Positions 30,742 to 39,742 of a stretch of 64,000 nucleotides of DNA are shown one piece after another (the first letter of the stretch is position 1; each line of letters opens with the position of its first letter). Under the pieces are notes generated by a model that searched no databases, had not been told where the DNA came from, and saw only the letters and a program-made list of their open reading frames with translations. Made by a program: the position numbers and the translations under genes. This DNA is from Bin87 sp963668585 (GTDB taxonomy: Bacteria > Chloroflexota > Dehalococcoidia > Lucifugimonadales > UBA3495), in the NCBI GenBank assembly GCA_963668585.1, contig OY764869.1, positions 3,348,001 through 3,412,000 of the forward strand. The letters are read 5' to 3'.

Positions 30742-31701
30742 CTACTGCGTCGCGCTGGCAATCGCGTGGGTTCTTGGCTCGCCGCCGTGATCCACGTCCC
30801 AGTCCCACAGGTCCGCATGGAAACCTGAGAGGTTATCCGTCAACGTGTTGATGAAGTTGCGGACGCCCCGCCCGTGGAATTTCCCCCTGAGCGTGCAAAC
30901 CCCGATATTTGCCGAGGGGAAAATGTGGTCAAGCCGAACCACCGCCAAACGGTCGTGGTCTTCCGGATGCAGCGTGAAATCGCTGACGATGGCGATGCCC
31001 ATGCCGATGGCCACATACCGTTTGATCATCTCGGTGTTGTCCATCTCCAGAACAACGTCGTAATTTACGCTCCCCTCGCGAAGTTTCTGCTCGACCCTGC
31101 GCCGGCTCAAACTCTCGGGACTGTTCAGTATCAACGGAAACTTCGCCATGTCTTCGATGGTCACCGGATTTTGTTGCAACAGGTCGTGCGCGGGTTCTGT
31201 GATCAACACTACGTTGTAGTCAAACAACTCCGAAAATTCTAATGAAGCATCGTCAGTTGGCGGCGCGGAACACAACGCCAGGTCAACCTCGCCGGATTTG
31301 ACCAACTGAATCAGGTTGGCGTACGAGCGCGCCACCAACCGCATCCGCACATCGGGATAACGGGACCGGAATTGCCGGATGGGGCGCGGCAGGTGATAAG
31401 ACACAATATCCGGATACGCGCCCACCACGAATGAACCTCTCCCTTCAGAGTAATCCATTTGGGTCTTCAATGTGTCGATCGACTCGACAATTGGTGTCAC
31501 CAGTTCGTAGAACAGAGACCCTTCCGAGGTGAGTTGAATGGGGCGTTTGATGCGGTCGAACAGGGTAATCCCGAACTCGCCTTCCAGCTTGCGCAAGTGC
31601 GTGGTGACTGTGGGTTGTCCCAGTTCCAGTTTGCGAGCCGCCTTGGACACGCTGCGCAGTCGAGCTACGTGGTAAAAACTGATTATCTCTCGCAGTTCCA
31701 T
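30742..31701 (-). CDS. LysR-family transcriptional regulator
   Basis: A 319-residue LysR regulator. The N-terminal winged HTH spans residues 1-60 (REIISFYHVARLRSVSKAA..GQPTVTTHLRKLE), followed by a periplasmic-binding-type effector domain. ATG 31701 is preferred because GGTGGAG precedes it and because the HTH begins at once; an earlier in-frame start adds 11 residues that do not fit the family. It is divergent from the ferredoxin/cyclodeaminase genes and converges on the aldolase, so either could be its target; the divergent pair is the usual arrangement. CbbR- and CysB-like groups share this look; the effector is unknown. Confidence 0.9.
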   Translation of the reverse strand: MELREIISFYHVARLRSVSKAARKLELGQPTVTTHLRKLEGEFGITLFDRIKRPIQLTSEGSLFYELVTPIVESIDTLKTQMDYSEGRGSFVVGAYPDIVSYHLPRPIRQFRSRYPDVRMRLVARSYANLIQLVKSGEVDLALCSAPPTDDASLEFSELFDYNVVLITEPAHDLLQQNPVTIEDMAKFPLILNSPESLSRRRVEQKLREGSVNYDVVLEMDNTEMIKRYVAIGMGIAIVSDFTLHPEDHDRLAVVRLDHIFPSANIGVCTLRGKFHGRGVRNFINTLTDNLSGFHADLWDWDVDHGGEPRTHAIASATQ

Positions 31702-31757
31702 TGGCGCTCCACCCTCATTCAGAACCGGTTGCACTCATATCGTTGCCATGGGCCGAT

Positions 31758-31786
31758 ATAATATATCAATGTAACGGATAATGCAA
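31758..31786 (-). promoter_or_regulatory. promoter of the LysR gene
   Basis: On the minus strand: TTGCAT, 17 bases, TATTAT. The -10 box lies about 57 bases upstream of the LysR ATG. The surrounding AT-rich run (GATATAATATATC) stands out in this GC-rich genome and could also hold an autoregulatory operator. Confidence 0.55.
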
Positions 31787-32000
31787 TGTTGACGTGTTTA
31801 TCAGATTCGATGACGCAATCGTAACCCGCCATCAAAATCCGCAATCGGAATGTCGAGAGGTGCGGAAACGCTAACGGCTGCATCCTTGCGTAGAGCCGCC
31901 GCGCCTCCTGCGCACCACACCATGTTTCGGCGTCGATTGAGAGTGGGACTTGACGTGAAACGTATCGCCGTTGTCAATAGCCGGAAGCCGCCCGTATGCC

Positions 32001-32030
32001 TTGACAAAATATCCGGTGAAACCGCAGAAT
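32001..32030 (+). promoter_or_regulatory. promoter candidate for the ferredoxin gene
   Basis: TTGACA at 32001, 18-base spacer, CAGAAT at 32025. The perfect -35 hexamer lies about 93 bases before the ferredoxin ATG and about 215 bases from the LysR promoter on the other strand. The rest of 31787-32122 shows no gene I can support, although a frame is open through it. Confidence 0.45.
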
Positions 32031-32122
32031 ACCGACCACTAACGGGCCAACCACGGGCCGCGTCGGCGAGTAATCCGACGCTCGAATTCCGCGACAATTC
32101 GCCCGTACGCCGAGGTAATCTG

Positions 32123-32368
32123 ATGGCATTCGTGATTACACAGCCTTGCGAGGGAGTGAAGGACGCCTCCTGCGTTGAAGTTTGCCCCGTGGATTGCATC
32201 CATACCGATGATGATGCGCCGATGTACTACATCAACCCGGACGATTGCATAGACTGCGCCTATTGTGTAGCTGTATGCCCCGTTTCCGCGATATTCGACG
32301 AATTTACCGTGCCTGCCGATATGCGCGAATACGTCCGCACCAACCGTCTTTACTTCTCCTCCCGTTAG
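32123..32368 (+). CDS. two-cluster (7Fe/8Fe) ferredoxin
   Basis: An 81-residue bacterial ferredoxin. The first cluster region CEGVKDASCVEVCPVDC starts at residue 9 and the second has CIDCAYCVAVCPV near 43. The spacing CxxxxxxxC in the first half is as in seven-iron [3Fe-4S][4Fe-4S] ferredoxins. The ATG at 32123 follows CGAGGTAA; a frame is open for 270 bases upstream but gives no ferredoxin-like sequence. It probably serves as electron carrier for one of the oxidoreductases in the genome. It is 20 bases ahead of the cyclodeaminase-like gene. Confidence 0.92.
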   Translation: MAFVITQPCEGVKDASCVEVCPVDCIHTDDDAPMYYINPDDCIDCAYCVAVCPVSAIFDEFTVPADMREYVRTNRLYFSSR

Positions 32369-32388
32369 CGCGCCGGCCGGACCCAGAC

Positions 32389-33342
32389 ATGGCCCGGTTT
32401 CTGACCGACCAGCAGGTCAACGAGTGCGTCTCGCCAGCGGACGTTCTTCCCGCCATTGAGGCGATGTTCGCGCGCCACGGCGACGGTGATGCCGTAAACC
32501 TGACGCGATGCCGCGTCGCATCCCCGGGTGGCTATCTCGCCGTGATGGGCGGCGCGTTGATCTACGATGGGGTGCTGGGGGTAAAAACCTTCACTCACAC
32601 GGAGAAAGGCTACTCCTTCCAGGTAAGCCTGTACGACGCCGAAAGCGGCGAACTGCTGCTGTACACCCAGGCCAATCGGCTGGGACAACTGCGCACCGGG
32701 GCCACCACCGCGGTCGCGATCAATCACCTGTCAAACCAGAATTCCTCGACTCTGGGTATCATCGGAACCGGTAACCAGGCTGCCGACCAGATTCGCTCCG
32801 CCTGCTCAGTGCGGGACATATCCGAAATACGTGCGTACAGTCGCACGGCCGACAACCGCAACGCCTTCTGCGATCGCATGACAAGCGAAATGGGCATCCC
32901 GGTAATCTCGGCCGACACCAACCGCGAGGCAGTGGCCGAATGCGACATCGTCATCGGCATCGCTCCCGCCGCAACCCCCGTGGTGATGGGCGACTGGCTC
33001 ATGGAGGGCGCCACCGTCATCGGCGCCGGTCCCACGAGCCTTCGCAATCAGGAAGTTGACGCTGCCACGCTGGCTATGGCCAGACGTCGCTTCGTGGATT
33101 CGCTGGATCAGGCTCCGCTCGAATGCGGCGACATCGCGTCCGCCGTTGACCAGGGGCTGATCCAATGGAGCCAATTCCACGAACTCCGGCATGTGGTCGC
33201 CGGAACCGTCCCCGGTCGGCTTGCCTCCGACGAGGTTGTCTATTGCAAGCTCATGGGCACCGGGTTGGCGGACGTCGCGGCCGCCAAAGTAGTTTGGGAG
33301 CAGTCCGTGCGGCTGGGCATCGGCGTGGAGATGGACTGGTAG
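32389..33342 (+). CDS. ornithine cyclodeaminase/mu-crystallin family protein
   Basis: A 317-residue NAD(P)-dependent protein of the OCD/mu-crystallin/alanine dehydrogenase-like family. GIIGTGNQAADQI near residue 123 is the Rossmann dinucleotide loop, and the N-terminal TRCRVASPGGYLAVMGGALIYDGVLGVKTFT matches the substrate-binding region, including the Lys in GVKTFT. Members act on ornithine, alanine, lysine-derived imines or ketimines, so the substrate is open. The start chosen is MARFLTD, just after the ferredoxin gene. Confidence 0.85.
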   Translation: MARFLTDQQVNECVSPADVLPAIEAMFARHGDGDAVNLTRCRVASPGGYLAVMGGALIYDGVLGVKTFTHTEKGYSFQVSLYDAESGELLLYTQANRLGQLRTGATTAVAINHLSNQNSSTLGIIGTGNQAADQIRSACSVRDISEIRAYSRTADNRNAFCDRMTSEMGIPVISADTNREAVAECDIVIGIAPAATPVVMGDWLMEGATVIGAGPTSLRNQEVDAATLAMARRRFVDSLDQAPLECGDIASAVDQGLIQWSQFHELRHVVAGTVPGRLASDEVVYCKLMGTGLADVAAAKVVWEQSVRLGIGVEMDW

Positions 33343-33396
33343 AGGCAGATTTGTAGCCTGCCCCTGCTCGTGGATACAACCCTCGACGCCGCCAGC

Positions 33397-36300
33397 CTAT
33401 TCCGGCATGGCAAGATATTCGTCGGTGGTCAGCACGTTGTAGTTGTCGAAACCGCTCAGCATGCTCTCCATCGCCGCGCGGGCCGTGTCCAGTGATGTGA
33501 AGCAAGGTATGCGCCGTTCCACGGCGGCGCGCCGGATGAAAAAGCCGTCCCGCAACACCGAAGTATCGCCGGACAGGGTGTTGACCACCGCCCCGACCGT
33601 CCCGTCATTGATGACGTCCAGCACGTCCGGAGACCCTTCTCCGATCCTCTTGGTGATGGTGATGACCGGAATATTCATTGCGGTAATCATCGATGCCGTT
33701 CCTTCGGTGGCGTAAAGGCGGCAGCCGGCATCGGCCAGTCCCCGGATCAGCGGCAACGAATCCGCTTTCGCCTGGTCAGAGATGCTCAATAAAACGCCCA
33801 TGCCGGGAGAGAGGTTGATGCTGGCGGCCTGCAGGGCCTTGGTCAGCGCTCCGGTGAAATCCCGGTCAATCCCCATCACTTCCCCCGTGGATTTCATCTC
33901 CGGTCCCATGTACCAGTCCACGCCAACCAGTTTCGACATCGAGAATACCGGAGCCTTGATCCCCACCAGTTTCTGACGGGGCCACAGCCCGCCTTCGTAT
34001 CCCATTTCGGACAGCTTGCCGTCCAGCATCACCCGGGTCGCCAGATTGGCCACCGGAACTCCGGTGACCTTGGAGATGAATGGAATGGTGCGGCTGCCCC
34101 TGGGATTGACCTCCAGGACATACACGGTCGTGGGTTCGGTTTCGTCCGCCGCGCGGACGCTCGGACTGCGATACGCGTTGCCGCCCTGCAGTACAAACTG
34201 GATGTTCATCAGCCCGCGCACGCCCAATGCCAGCCCAATGCGCGTGGTGTAGTCCACCAATGTGTCCACTTCGGCTTCTGTGAGGTTCAGTCCGGGGTAG
34301 ATGGCCATGGAATCGCCGCTGTGCACGCCGGCCCGCTCCACATGCTCCATGATCCCGGGGATCAGCACCCGTTCGCCGTCGCAGATCGCGTCAACCTCGC
34401 ACTCCCGGCCCTCCATGTAGTGATCGACCAGCACTTCCCGTTCCGGCGTGACTTCGGTGGCGATGGTCAGGTATCGGATCAGTTCGGTTGCATTCCGCAC
34501 GATCTCCATCGCCCGCCCGCCCAGAACGTAACTGGGACGCACCACCACCGGGTAATCGATCCGTTGCGCCACTCGGAGCGCCTGGTCCACCGAATGCACC
34601 GTTGCGCCGGGAGGCTGCGGGATTCCCAGGTCAACCAGGAATCGCTCGAATTTCTGCCGGTCGCTGGCGATATCGATGGCCTCCGCGCTGGAGCCCAGGA
34701 TGGGCAATCCGACTGCGGCCAGCGACTGCGACAGGTTGATCGCCGTTTGCCCGCCGAACTGCACCAGGCTTGGAGGGGGATCGTCATCCACGGTCTCGTT
34801 GTCGATGATGTCGCGGACCGCTTCTTCGTCCAATGGTTCGAAATACAGGCGGTCGCTGGTATCAAAGTCGGTGGAAACCGTCTCGGGGTTGGAGTTCACC
34901 ATGATGCTCGCGACGCCGGCCTGCGACAGCGCCCAGGCAGCATGGACGCTGCAATAGTCAAACTCGATACCCTGCCCGATCCTGATCGGGCCGCTGCCGA
35001 TCACCACCGCCTTGGCGCCTTCCAACGGCGGCGCTTCATTCTCGGTGTCGTAGGCGCTGTAGTAGTAAGGCGTGGCCGCTTCGAACTCCGCCGCGCAGGT
35101 ATCCACCATCTTGAAAACTGGCTTGATGCCGTGCTGCAAACGCAACTGACGCACCTGTTCCGGCAGCAAGCCCGACAACGTGGCGATCTCAACGTCGGGA
35201 AAACCCAGTCGTTTGGAGGCCCACAGCGCTGCGGGCGTCAACGGATTGCCCAACAACCTGCGCTCCTGATCAACGATGCGTTCCAGGGCGGCGATGAACC
35301 ACGGATCGATGCTGGTGTGCGCCACCAGTTCATCGCGTGTTACGCCGCGTCGCAGCGCTGCCGTCAACCCCCACAGCCGCAGGTCGTTGGGCTCCAGAGG
35401 CAGCGACTCCAGGATGCGCTGATGTCCATGGCTTGCGCTGATATCCCGCCATTCCGCGGCTTCCCACAACAGCGATGAATTGACCTGCTCCAATGCTCGG
35501 GTTGCCTTCTGCAACGCGGCCTCGAAACTGCGGTCGATGGCCATCACCTCACCGGTGGCCTTCATCTGCGTCGTTACCTGCCGGTCGCCGTTGGGGAACT
35601 TGTCGAAGGGCCACCGGGGAATCTTGACCACGCAGTAGTCCAGCGCCGGCTCAAAGGCCGCCCCAGTGGTGCCGGTGACCTCGTTCGCTATCTCATCCAA
35701 TCGCCGGCCCACCGCGATCTTCGCCGACACGCGGGCGATGGGATAGCCGGTTGCCTTGCTGGCCAACGCTGAGGAACGGCTGACCCGTGGGTTCACCTCA
35801 ATGACGTAATAGTCCGAATCCGCTTCCCAATCACCGGGCCGGTTCCGCATGGCGTCGGGATGGGGGCGCAACGCCAACTGGATGTTGCAGCCGCCCTCGA
35901 TGCCCAGGCCCCTGATGATCTTCAGGCTGGCGGTGCGGAGCATCTGGTACTCTTTGTCGGTGAGCGTCTGGCTGGGCGCGACCACGATGCTGTCGCCGGT
36001 GTGCGCCCCCATGGGGTCCAGGTTCTCCATGTTGCACACGGTGATGCAGTTGTCGGCCCCGTCCCGAATCACCTCGTACTCAACCTCTTTCCAACCGACC
36101 AGCGACCGCTCCAGCAGCACTTGGCTTATGGGACTGGCCGACAGACCGCTCTCCACAATGGCCAGGAATTCCTCCTCGGTGTTGGCGATCCCGCCACCCG
36201 TGCCGCCCAGCGTGTACGCCGGTCGGATCACCAGCGGCAAACCAACCTCCGCCCGGTATGCGTGCGCCTCTTCCATGGTGAACACCGTGTGGTTGGGCGG

Positions 36301-36732
36301 CATCGGTTCCCCGATGTCCGTGAGGAACTGCCGGAAATAGTCACGGTCCTCAGATTTACGGATGGTCTCTAACGGCGTGCCCAGCAGCCGAATCTGGTGG
36401 CGTTCCAACACCCCCGCATCGGCCAGATCCACAGCAAGATTGAGTCCAGTCTGTCCGCCCAGCGTGGGGAGAATTCCGTCGGGTTTCTCGGTGGCTATGA
36501 TGCGTTCCAGCACCGAAACCGTCAGCGGTTCGATGTACACACGGTCCGCGATGTCCCGGTCGGTCATGATAGTGGCGGGATTGGAGTTGACCAGGACGGT
36601 GCTGACACCCTCCTCGCGCAACGCCTTGCAGGCCTGGGTGCCGGCGTAATCAAACTCGGCGGCCTGCCCGATCACGATGGGGCCAGATCCGATGACCAGG
36701 ACCTTCTGGGGCTTTTGGGGTCGGTTGCTCAA
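33397..36732 (-). CDS. carB: carbamoyl-phosphate synthase large subunit
   Basis: A 1111-residue CarB, which makes carbamoyl phosphate from ammonia, bicarbonate and two ATP. Both ATP-grasp halves are intact: VLVIGSGPIVIGQAAEFDYAG near residue 10 and the matching AVVIGSGPIRIGQGIEFDYCS near 575. A C-terminal MGS-like allosteric domain follows (LPLIRGLADAGCRLYATEGTA). The small subunit gene carA is in the same operon, with one small unknown gene between. The length is slightly above the usual 1070. Confidence 0.98.
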   Translation of the reverse strand: MSNRPQKPQKVLVIGSGPIVIGQAAEFDYAGTQACKALREEGVSTVLVNSNPATIMTDRDIADRVYIEPLTVSVLERIIATEKPDGILPTLGGQTGLNLAVDLADAGVLERHQIRLLGTPLETIRKSEDRDYFRQFLTDIGEPMPPNHTVFTMEEAHAYRAEVGLPLVIRPAYTLGGTGGGIANTEEEFLAIVESGLSASPISQVLLERSLVGWKEVEYEVIRDGADNCITVCNMENLDPMGAHTGDSIVVAPSQTLTDKEYQMLRTASLKIIRGLGIEGGCNIQLALRPHPDAMRNRPGDWEADSDYYVIEVNPRVSRSSALASKATGYPIARVSAKIAVGRRLDEIANEVTGTTGAAFEPALDYCVVKIPRWPFDKFPNGDRQVTTQMKATGEVMAIDRSFEAALQKATRALEQVNSSLLWEAAEWRDISASHGHQRILESLPLEPNDLRLWGLTAALRRGVTRDELVAHTSIDPWFIAALERIVDQERRLLGNPLTPAALWASKRLGFPDVEIATLSGLLPEQVRQLRLQHGIKPVFKMVDTCAAEFEAATPYYYSAYDTENEAPPLEGAKAVVIGSGPIRIGQGIEFDYCSVHAAWALSQAGVASIMVNSNPETVSTDFDTSDRLYFEPLDEEAVRDIIDNETVDDDPPPSLVQFGGQTAINLSQSLAAVGLPILGSSAEAIDIASDRQKFERFLVDLGIPQPPGATVHSVDQALRVAQRIDYPVVVRPSYVLGGRAMEIVRNATELIRYLTIATEVTPEREVLVDHYMEGRECEVDAICDGERVLIPGIMEHVERAGVHSGDSMAIYPGLNLTEAEVDTLVDYTTRIGLALGVRGLMNIQFVLQGGNAYRSPSVRAADETEPTTVYVLEVNPRGSRTIPFISKVTGVPVANLATRVMLDGKLSEMGYEGGLWPRQKLVGIKAPVFSMSKLVGVDWYMGPEMKSTGEVMGIDRDFTGALTKALQAASINLSPGMGVLLSISDQAKADSLPLIRGLADAGCRLYATEGTASMITAMNIPVITITKRIGEGSPDVLDVINDGTVGAVVNTLSGDTSVLRDGFFIRRAAVERRIPCFTSLDTARAAMESMLSGFDNYNVLTTDEYLAMPE

Positions 36733-36763
36733 TGCGATTTCCTCTGTGTGACCTGGAGTCCAA

Positions 36764-37189
36764 TCAGGAAAAACGGGGCATTGCCCCGGACAGTTCCATC
36801 AGATTGCGTTCGGCAAGGGCGTTAATCACTTGAAATATGAACGCCCCAAAAAACTCGCCTTCAGCGTCAAAGTGTTCCGTATCGATGCCGCCGTCCGGCG
36901 TGCGCGGCGGAATGATGAACTCCGTCGTGGTCGCCTCTGATTTGGCAACGTGTACGGACCCAACGGGCAGCTCGCTGATCAGTTGGTTGGTGGCCAGATC
37001 CGTCACCTTCACGGCCAGTTCCCAGCGGGAGCCCAGTTGACCACGGCTAACCGCCGCCAGCACATAGCCATGTTCATTGTGGGAAAATGTAGGGACCACT
37101 TCTTCCAACATACCCAACGCCTCGTTCAGTCCGATGGGCAACTCGGTCTCAAGCCCTTGCTCAAGCAGAAATGCGGTAAATCCGGTCAT
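36764..37189 (-). CDS. conserved-looking protein of unknown function between carA and carB
   Basis: A 141-residue acidic protein with no motif I recognise; it begins MTGFTAFLLEQGLETELPIGLN and has a mixed alpha/beta pattern and no signal or membrane segment. ATG 37189 follows GGGAG at about twelve bases; a longer start at 37264 would overlap the end of carA by 26 bases. It is placed exactly between the two subunit genes of carbamoyl-phosphate synthase, 49 bases after carA and 31 before carB, so a link to pyrimidine or carbamoyl-phosphate metabolism is possible but not shown. Confidence 0.65.
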   Translation of the reverse strand: MTGFTAFLLEQGLETELPIGLNEALGMLEEVVPTFSHNEHGYVLAAVSRGQLGSRWELAVKVTDLATNQLISELPVGSVHVAKSEATTTEFIIPPRTPDGGIDTEHFDAEGEFFGAFIFQVINALAERNLMELSGAMPRFS

Positions 37190-37238
37190 ATTGCGGCAAC
37201 TCCCAGCATCGTCAGTGCGGTCCTGCTCGCTCGCGGCT

Positions 37239-38363
37239 TCATCGATGCGCAGGTTGGGCATCATCGACCATGCTCAAAAAGCGGTCAAACAGGTACTCGT
37301 TATCACGCGGGCCCGGCGACGCTTCGGAGTGGTACTGGATGGTGAACAGTGGCAATTCGCGGTGCCGCAACCCTTCCACCGTATTATCGTTGAGGTTGAT
37401 CTGGGAAATCTCCAAGCCGGCGGGCAAGTTATCGCCATCCACGGAATAACCATGGTTCTGCGCTGTTATATGAACCCGACCCGTCGCCAGGTCCTTGACC
37501 GGATGATTGCCGCCCCGGTGTCCGAATTTCAGCTTGTAGGTCCGTGCTCCCAACGCTCGCGCCGCCAGTTGGTGTCCCAGGCAGATGCCCATGATCGGCA
37601 CGCGGCCGATCAACTGCCGGACGTTGTCAACAATGTTCCCAAGCAGTTCAGGGTCTCCGGGCCCCGGGGACAGCAGCAGTCCTGAAGGCTGCATGGCCAG
37701 CATGATATCGGCCCGTGTGGTGGCCGGAACCGCGATCACCTCGCAACCCCGGCTCTGCAACAGCCGCAGGATGTTGTACTTCAATCCAACGTCCGTAACG
37801 AGAATGCGACGGCGCCCGTCGGGCGGCGGCGTCGCGGGATACCCGGCGCTCTCCGACCCATCCCAAGAATACTCGTGGGGCGTGGTGACCGTGCTGACCA
37901 GGTCCAGGTTGTCGTAGCGCGGCAGTTCCCCCAGCCGGCGCCGGGCCGCCTCAGGGTCGCCCGCCGTCAGCAGGCCCATCATCACGCCGCGGGTGCGCAG
38001 CCGGCGTGTCAACGCCCGCGTGTCGATTCCACTGATGCCGGGCACGTCGTATTCTTTCAGGAACGCGTCCAGCGTCATGTCGCAAGAACCGTGGCTGGGC
38101 AGGTCGCAATGTTGTCGGACGATCAGCGCCGACGCCTGGATGCGCCGGGACTCGAAATCGGCGCGGTTGATGCCGTAGTTGCCCACTAACGGGTAGGTCA
38201 ACGCCACCATCTGCCCCGCGTACGACGGATCGGTCAATACTTCCTGGTAGCCGGTCATCGTGGTGTTGAAAACCACCTCTCCCCAGCCATCCCGCAACGC
38301 CCCGAATGACTCACCAGTGAAAACCGTACCGTCCTCCAGGACCAGATGCACCACGTTGCTCAC
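37239..38363 (-). CDS. carA: carbamoyl-phosphate synthase small (glutaminase) subunit
   Basis: A 374-residue CarA. The N-terminal structural domain starts VHLVLEDGTVFTGESFGA; the class I amidotransferase domain has the nucleophile in GICLGHQLAARALGA near residue 255, then KFGHRGGNHPV and the catalytic His/Glu in QYHSEASPGP near 350. It gives CarB its ammonia from glutamine. Its ATG overlaps the pyrC stop by four bases. Confidence 0.97.
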   Translation of the reverse strand: MSNVVHLVLEDGTVFTGESFGALRDGWGEVVFNTTMTGYQEVLTDPSYAGQMVALTYPLVGNYGINRADFESRRIQASALIVRQHCDLPSHGSCDMTLDAFLKEYDVPGISGIDTRALTRRLRTRGVMMGLLTAGDPEAARRRLGELPRYDNLDLVSTVTTPHEYSWDGSESAGYPATPPPDGRRRILVTDVGLKYNILRLLQSRGCEVIAVPATTRADIMLAMQPSGLLLSPGPGDPELLGNIVDNVRQLIGRVPIMGICLGHQLAARALGARTYKLKFGHRGGNHPVKDLATGRVHITAQNHGYSVDGDNLPAGLEISQINLNDNTVEGLRHRELPLFTIQYHSEASPGPRDNEYLFDRFLSMVDDAQPAHR

Positions 38364-39739
38364 TCTTCAACTCCCGAACTCAGCATTGCCGATTCCTCGA
38401 ATACCACGGATCCACCTACCAGCGTAGCGGCCACCCGACCACGCAATTCCACGCCATGGAGCGGTGTGTTCCGGCCCATGGATGCAAAGTTGTTCACGTC
38501 CACCGTCCATGCGGCGTCGGGGCTGAACACCACCACGTCCGCCGGCGCGCCCGGCGCCAATCCGGCGTAATCCGAAAATACGCCGCCCAGCACCCGGGCC
38601 GGGCCCGTGGTCAACCGCTCGACCATCGTGGGCAGGTTCACGGCGCCGCTGTGTACCGTTTCCATCAGCGTTCCCAACGCCGTTTCCAGCACGCTGATTC
38701 CAAAAGCGGCGTCATGGTACGTGCATTCTTTGCTGACGCGGTCGTGCGGGGCGTGGTCGGTGGCCACGCAGTCAATCGTCCCGTCGGCCAATCCGGTCAG
38801 GCATGCCTCAACATCCGCATCGGAACGCAAGGGTGGATACACCTTCGTGGCCGTATCGTAAGCGGCGGCGCCGGCGGTCAGATTGGGGTTGCCCTTGACA
38901 CCCAACGCCCATTCGTCGGTCAACAGCAGATGATGCGGGCAGACTTCCGCTGTAACCGGGATTCCCCGCTCCCTGGCCTGTCGGACCAGCGCCACGCTGC
39001 CCGCAGAACTGAGATGCGCCAGATGCAGACGGCCTCCCGTCAGTTCGGCCAGCGCGATGTCCCGGGCCACCATGGCCTCCTCCGCCACCGACGGTATCCC
39101 GGCCAAACCCAGACGGCTGCTCACCCATCCCTCTGCCATCACGCCGCCGGGGCACAACGCATGGTCCTGGCAGTGGTTGCTGATGGGCACGTTCAGGTCA
39201 CGACTGTATGTCAGCGCCAGACGCATCAGCGCCGAATCGTACACCGGGTCCCCGTCGTCGCTGAACGCCACGACGCCGGCCGAGATCAACTCTTCCATGT
39301 CGGCCAGTTCACGACCCGCCCTGCCCTTGGTGACGCAACCGATGACGCGCACTCGTGCCGGAACGGTGGCGGCGCGTCCGGCGACGTAGTCCACCATCGC
39401 TGCGTTGTCGATGGCAGGGTCGGTGTTGGGCATGGCGCAGATGGTGGTGAACCCGCCGCGAACCGCAGCCTCCGCCCCGGTGGCAATGGTTTCTTTGTAC
39501 TCAAACCCGGGTTCCCGCAGGTGCGTGTGTATGTCAATGAACCCTGGACACACCACCATCCCGCGGGCAGGGATCACCCGCGCGCCGGAACCGAGAGAGT
39601 CAGCCGGTATCGACGGTTCTATACCTTTGACAAGGCCGCCTTCTATGAGCACGTCAAACATGCCGTCGCGCCCGTTGGCGGGATCGATCACCCGCCCTCC
39701 GGAAATCAGGATTGGCCCGTTTTGAGTGGCATCCGACAT
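38360..39739 (-). CDS. pyrC: dihydroorotase
   Basis: A 459-residue type I dihydroorotase, which closes carbamoyl aspartate to dihydroorotate. The metal-binding FIDIHTHLREPGFEYKE near residue 67, GGFTTICAMPNTDP near 95 and the ATDHAPHDRVSKE segment near 325 match active members. It starts three bases after pyrB stops and overlaps carA by ATGA, so the pyr genes are translationally coupled. Confidence 0.96.
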   Translation of the reverse strand: MSDATQNGPILISGGRVIDPANGRDGMFDVLIEGGLVKGIEPSIPADSLGSGARVIPARGMVVCPGFIDIHTHLREPGFEYKETIATGAEAAVRGGFTTICAMPNTDPAIDNAAMVDYVAGRAATVPARVRVIGCVTKGRAGRELADMEELISAGVVAFSDDGDPVYDSALMRLALTYSRDLNVPISNHCQDHALCPGGVMAEGWVSSRLGLAGIPSVAEEAMVARDIALAELTGGRLHLAHLSSAGSVALVRQARERGIPVTAEVCPHHLLLTDEWALGVKGNPNLTAGAAAYDTATKVYPPLRSDADVEACLTGLADGTIDCVATDHAPHDRVSKECTYHDAAFGISVLETALGTLMETVHSGAVNLPTMVERLTTGPARVLGGVFSDYAGLAPGAPADVVVFSPDAAWTVDVNNFASMGRNTPLHGVELRGRVAATLVGGSVVFEESAMLSSGVEE

Positions 39740-39742
39740 GGT

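Noticed and set aside
31850..32122. An N-terminal extension of the ferredoxin
   Set aside because: Arg/Ser-rich non-conserved translation, no RBS, and a promoter candidate lies inside it.
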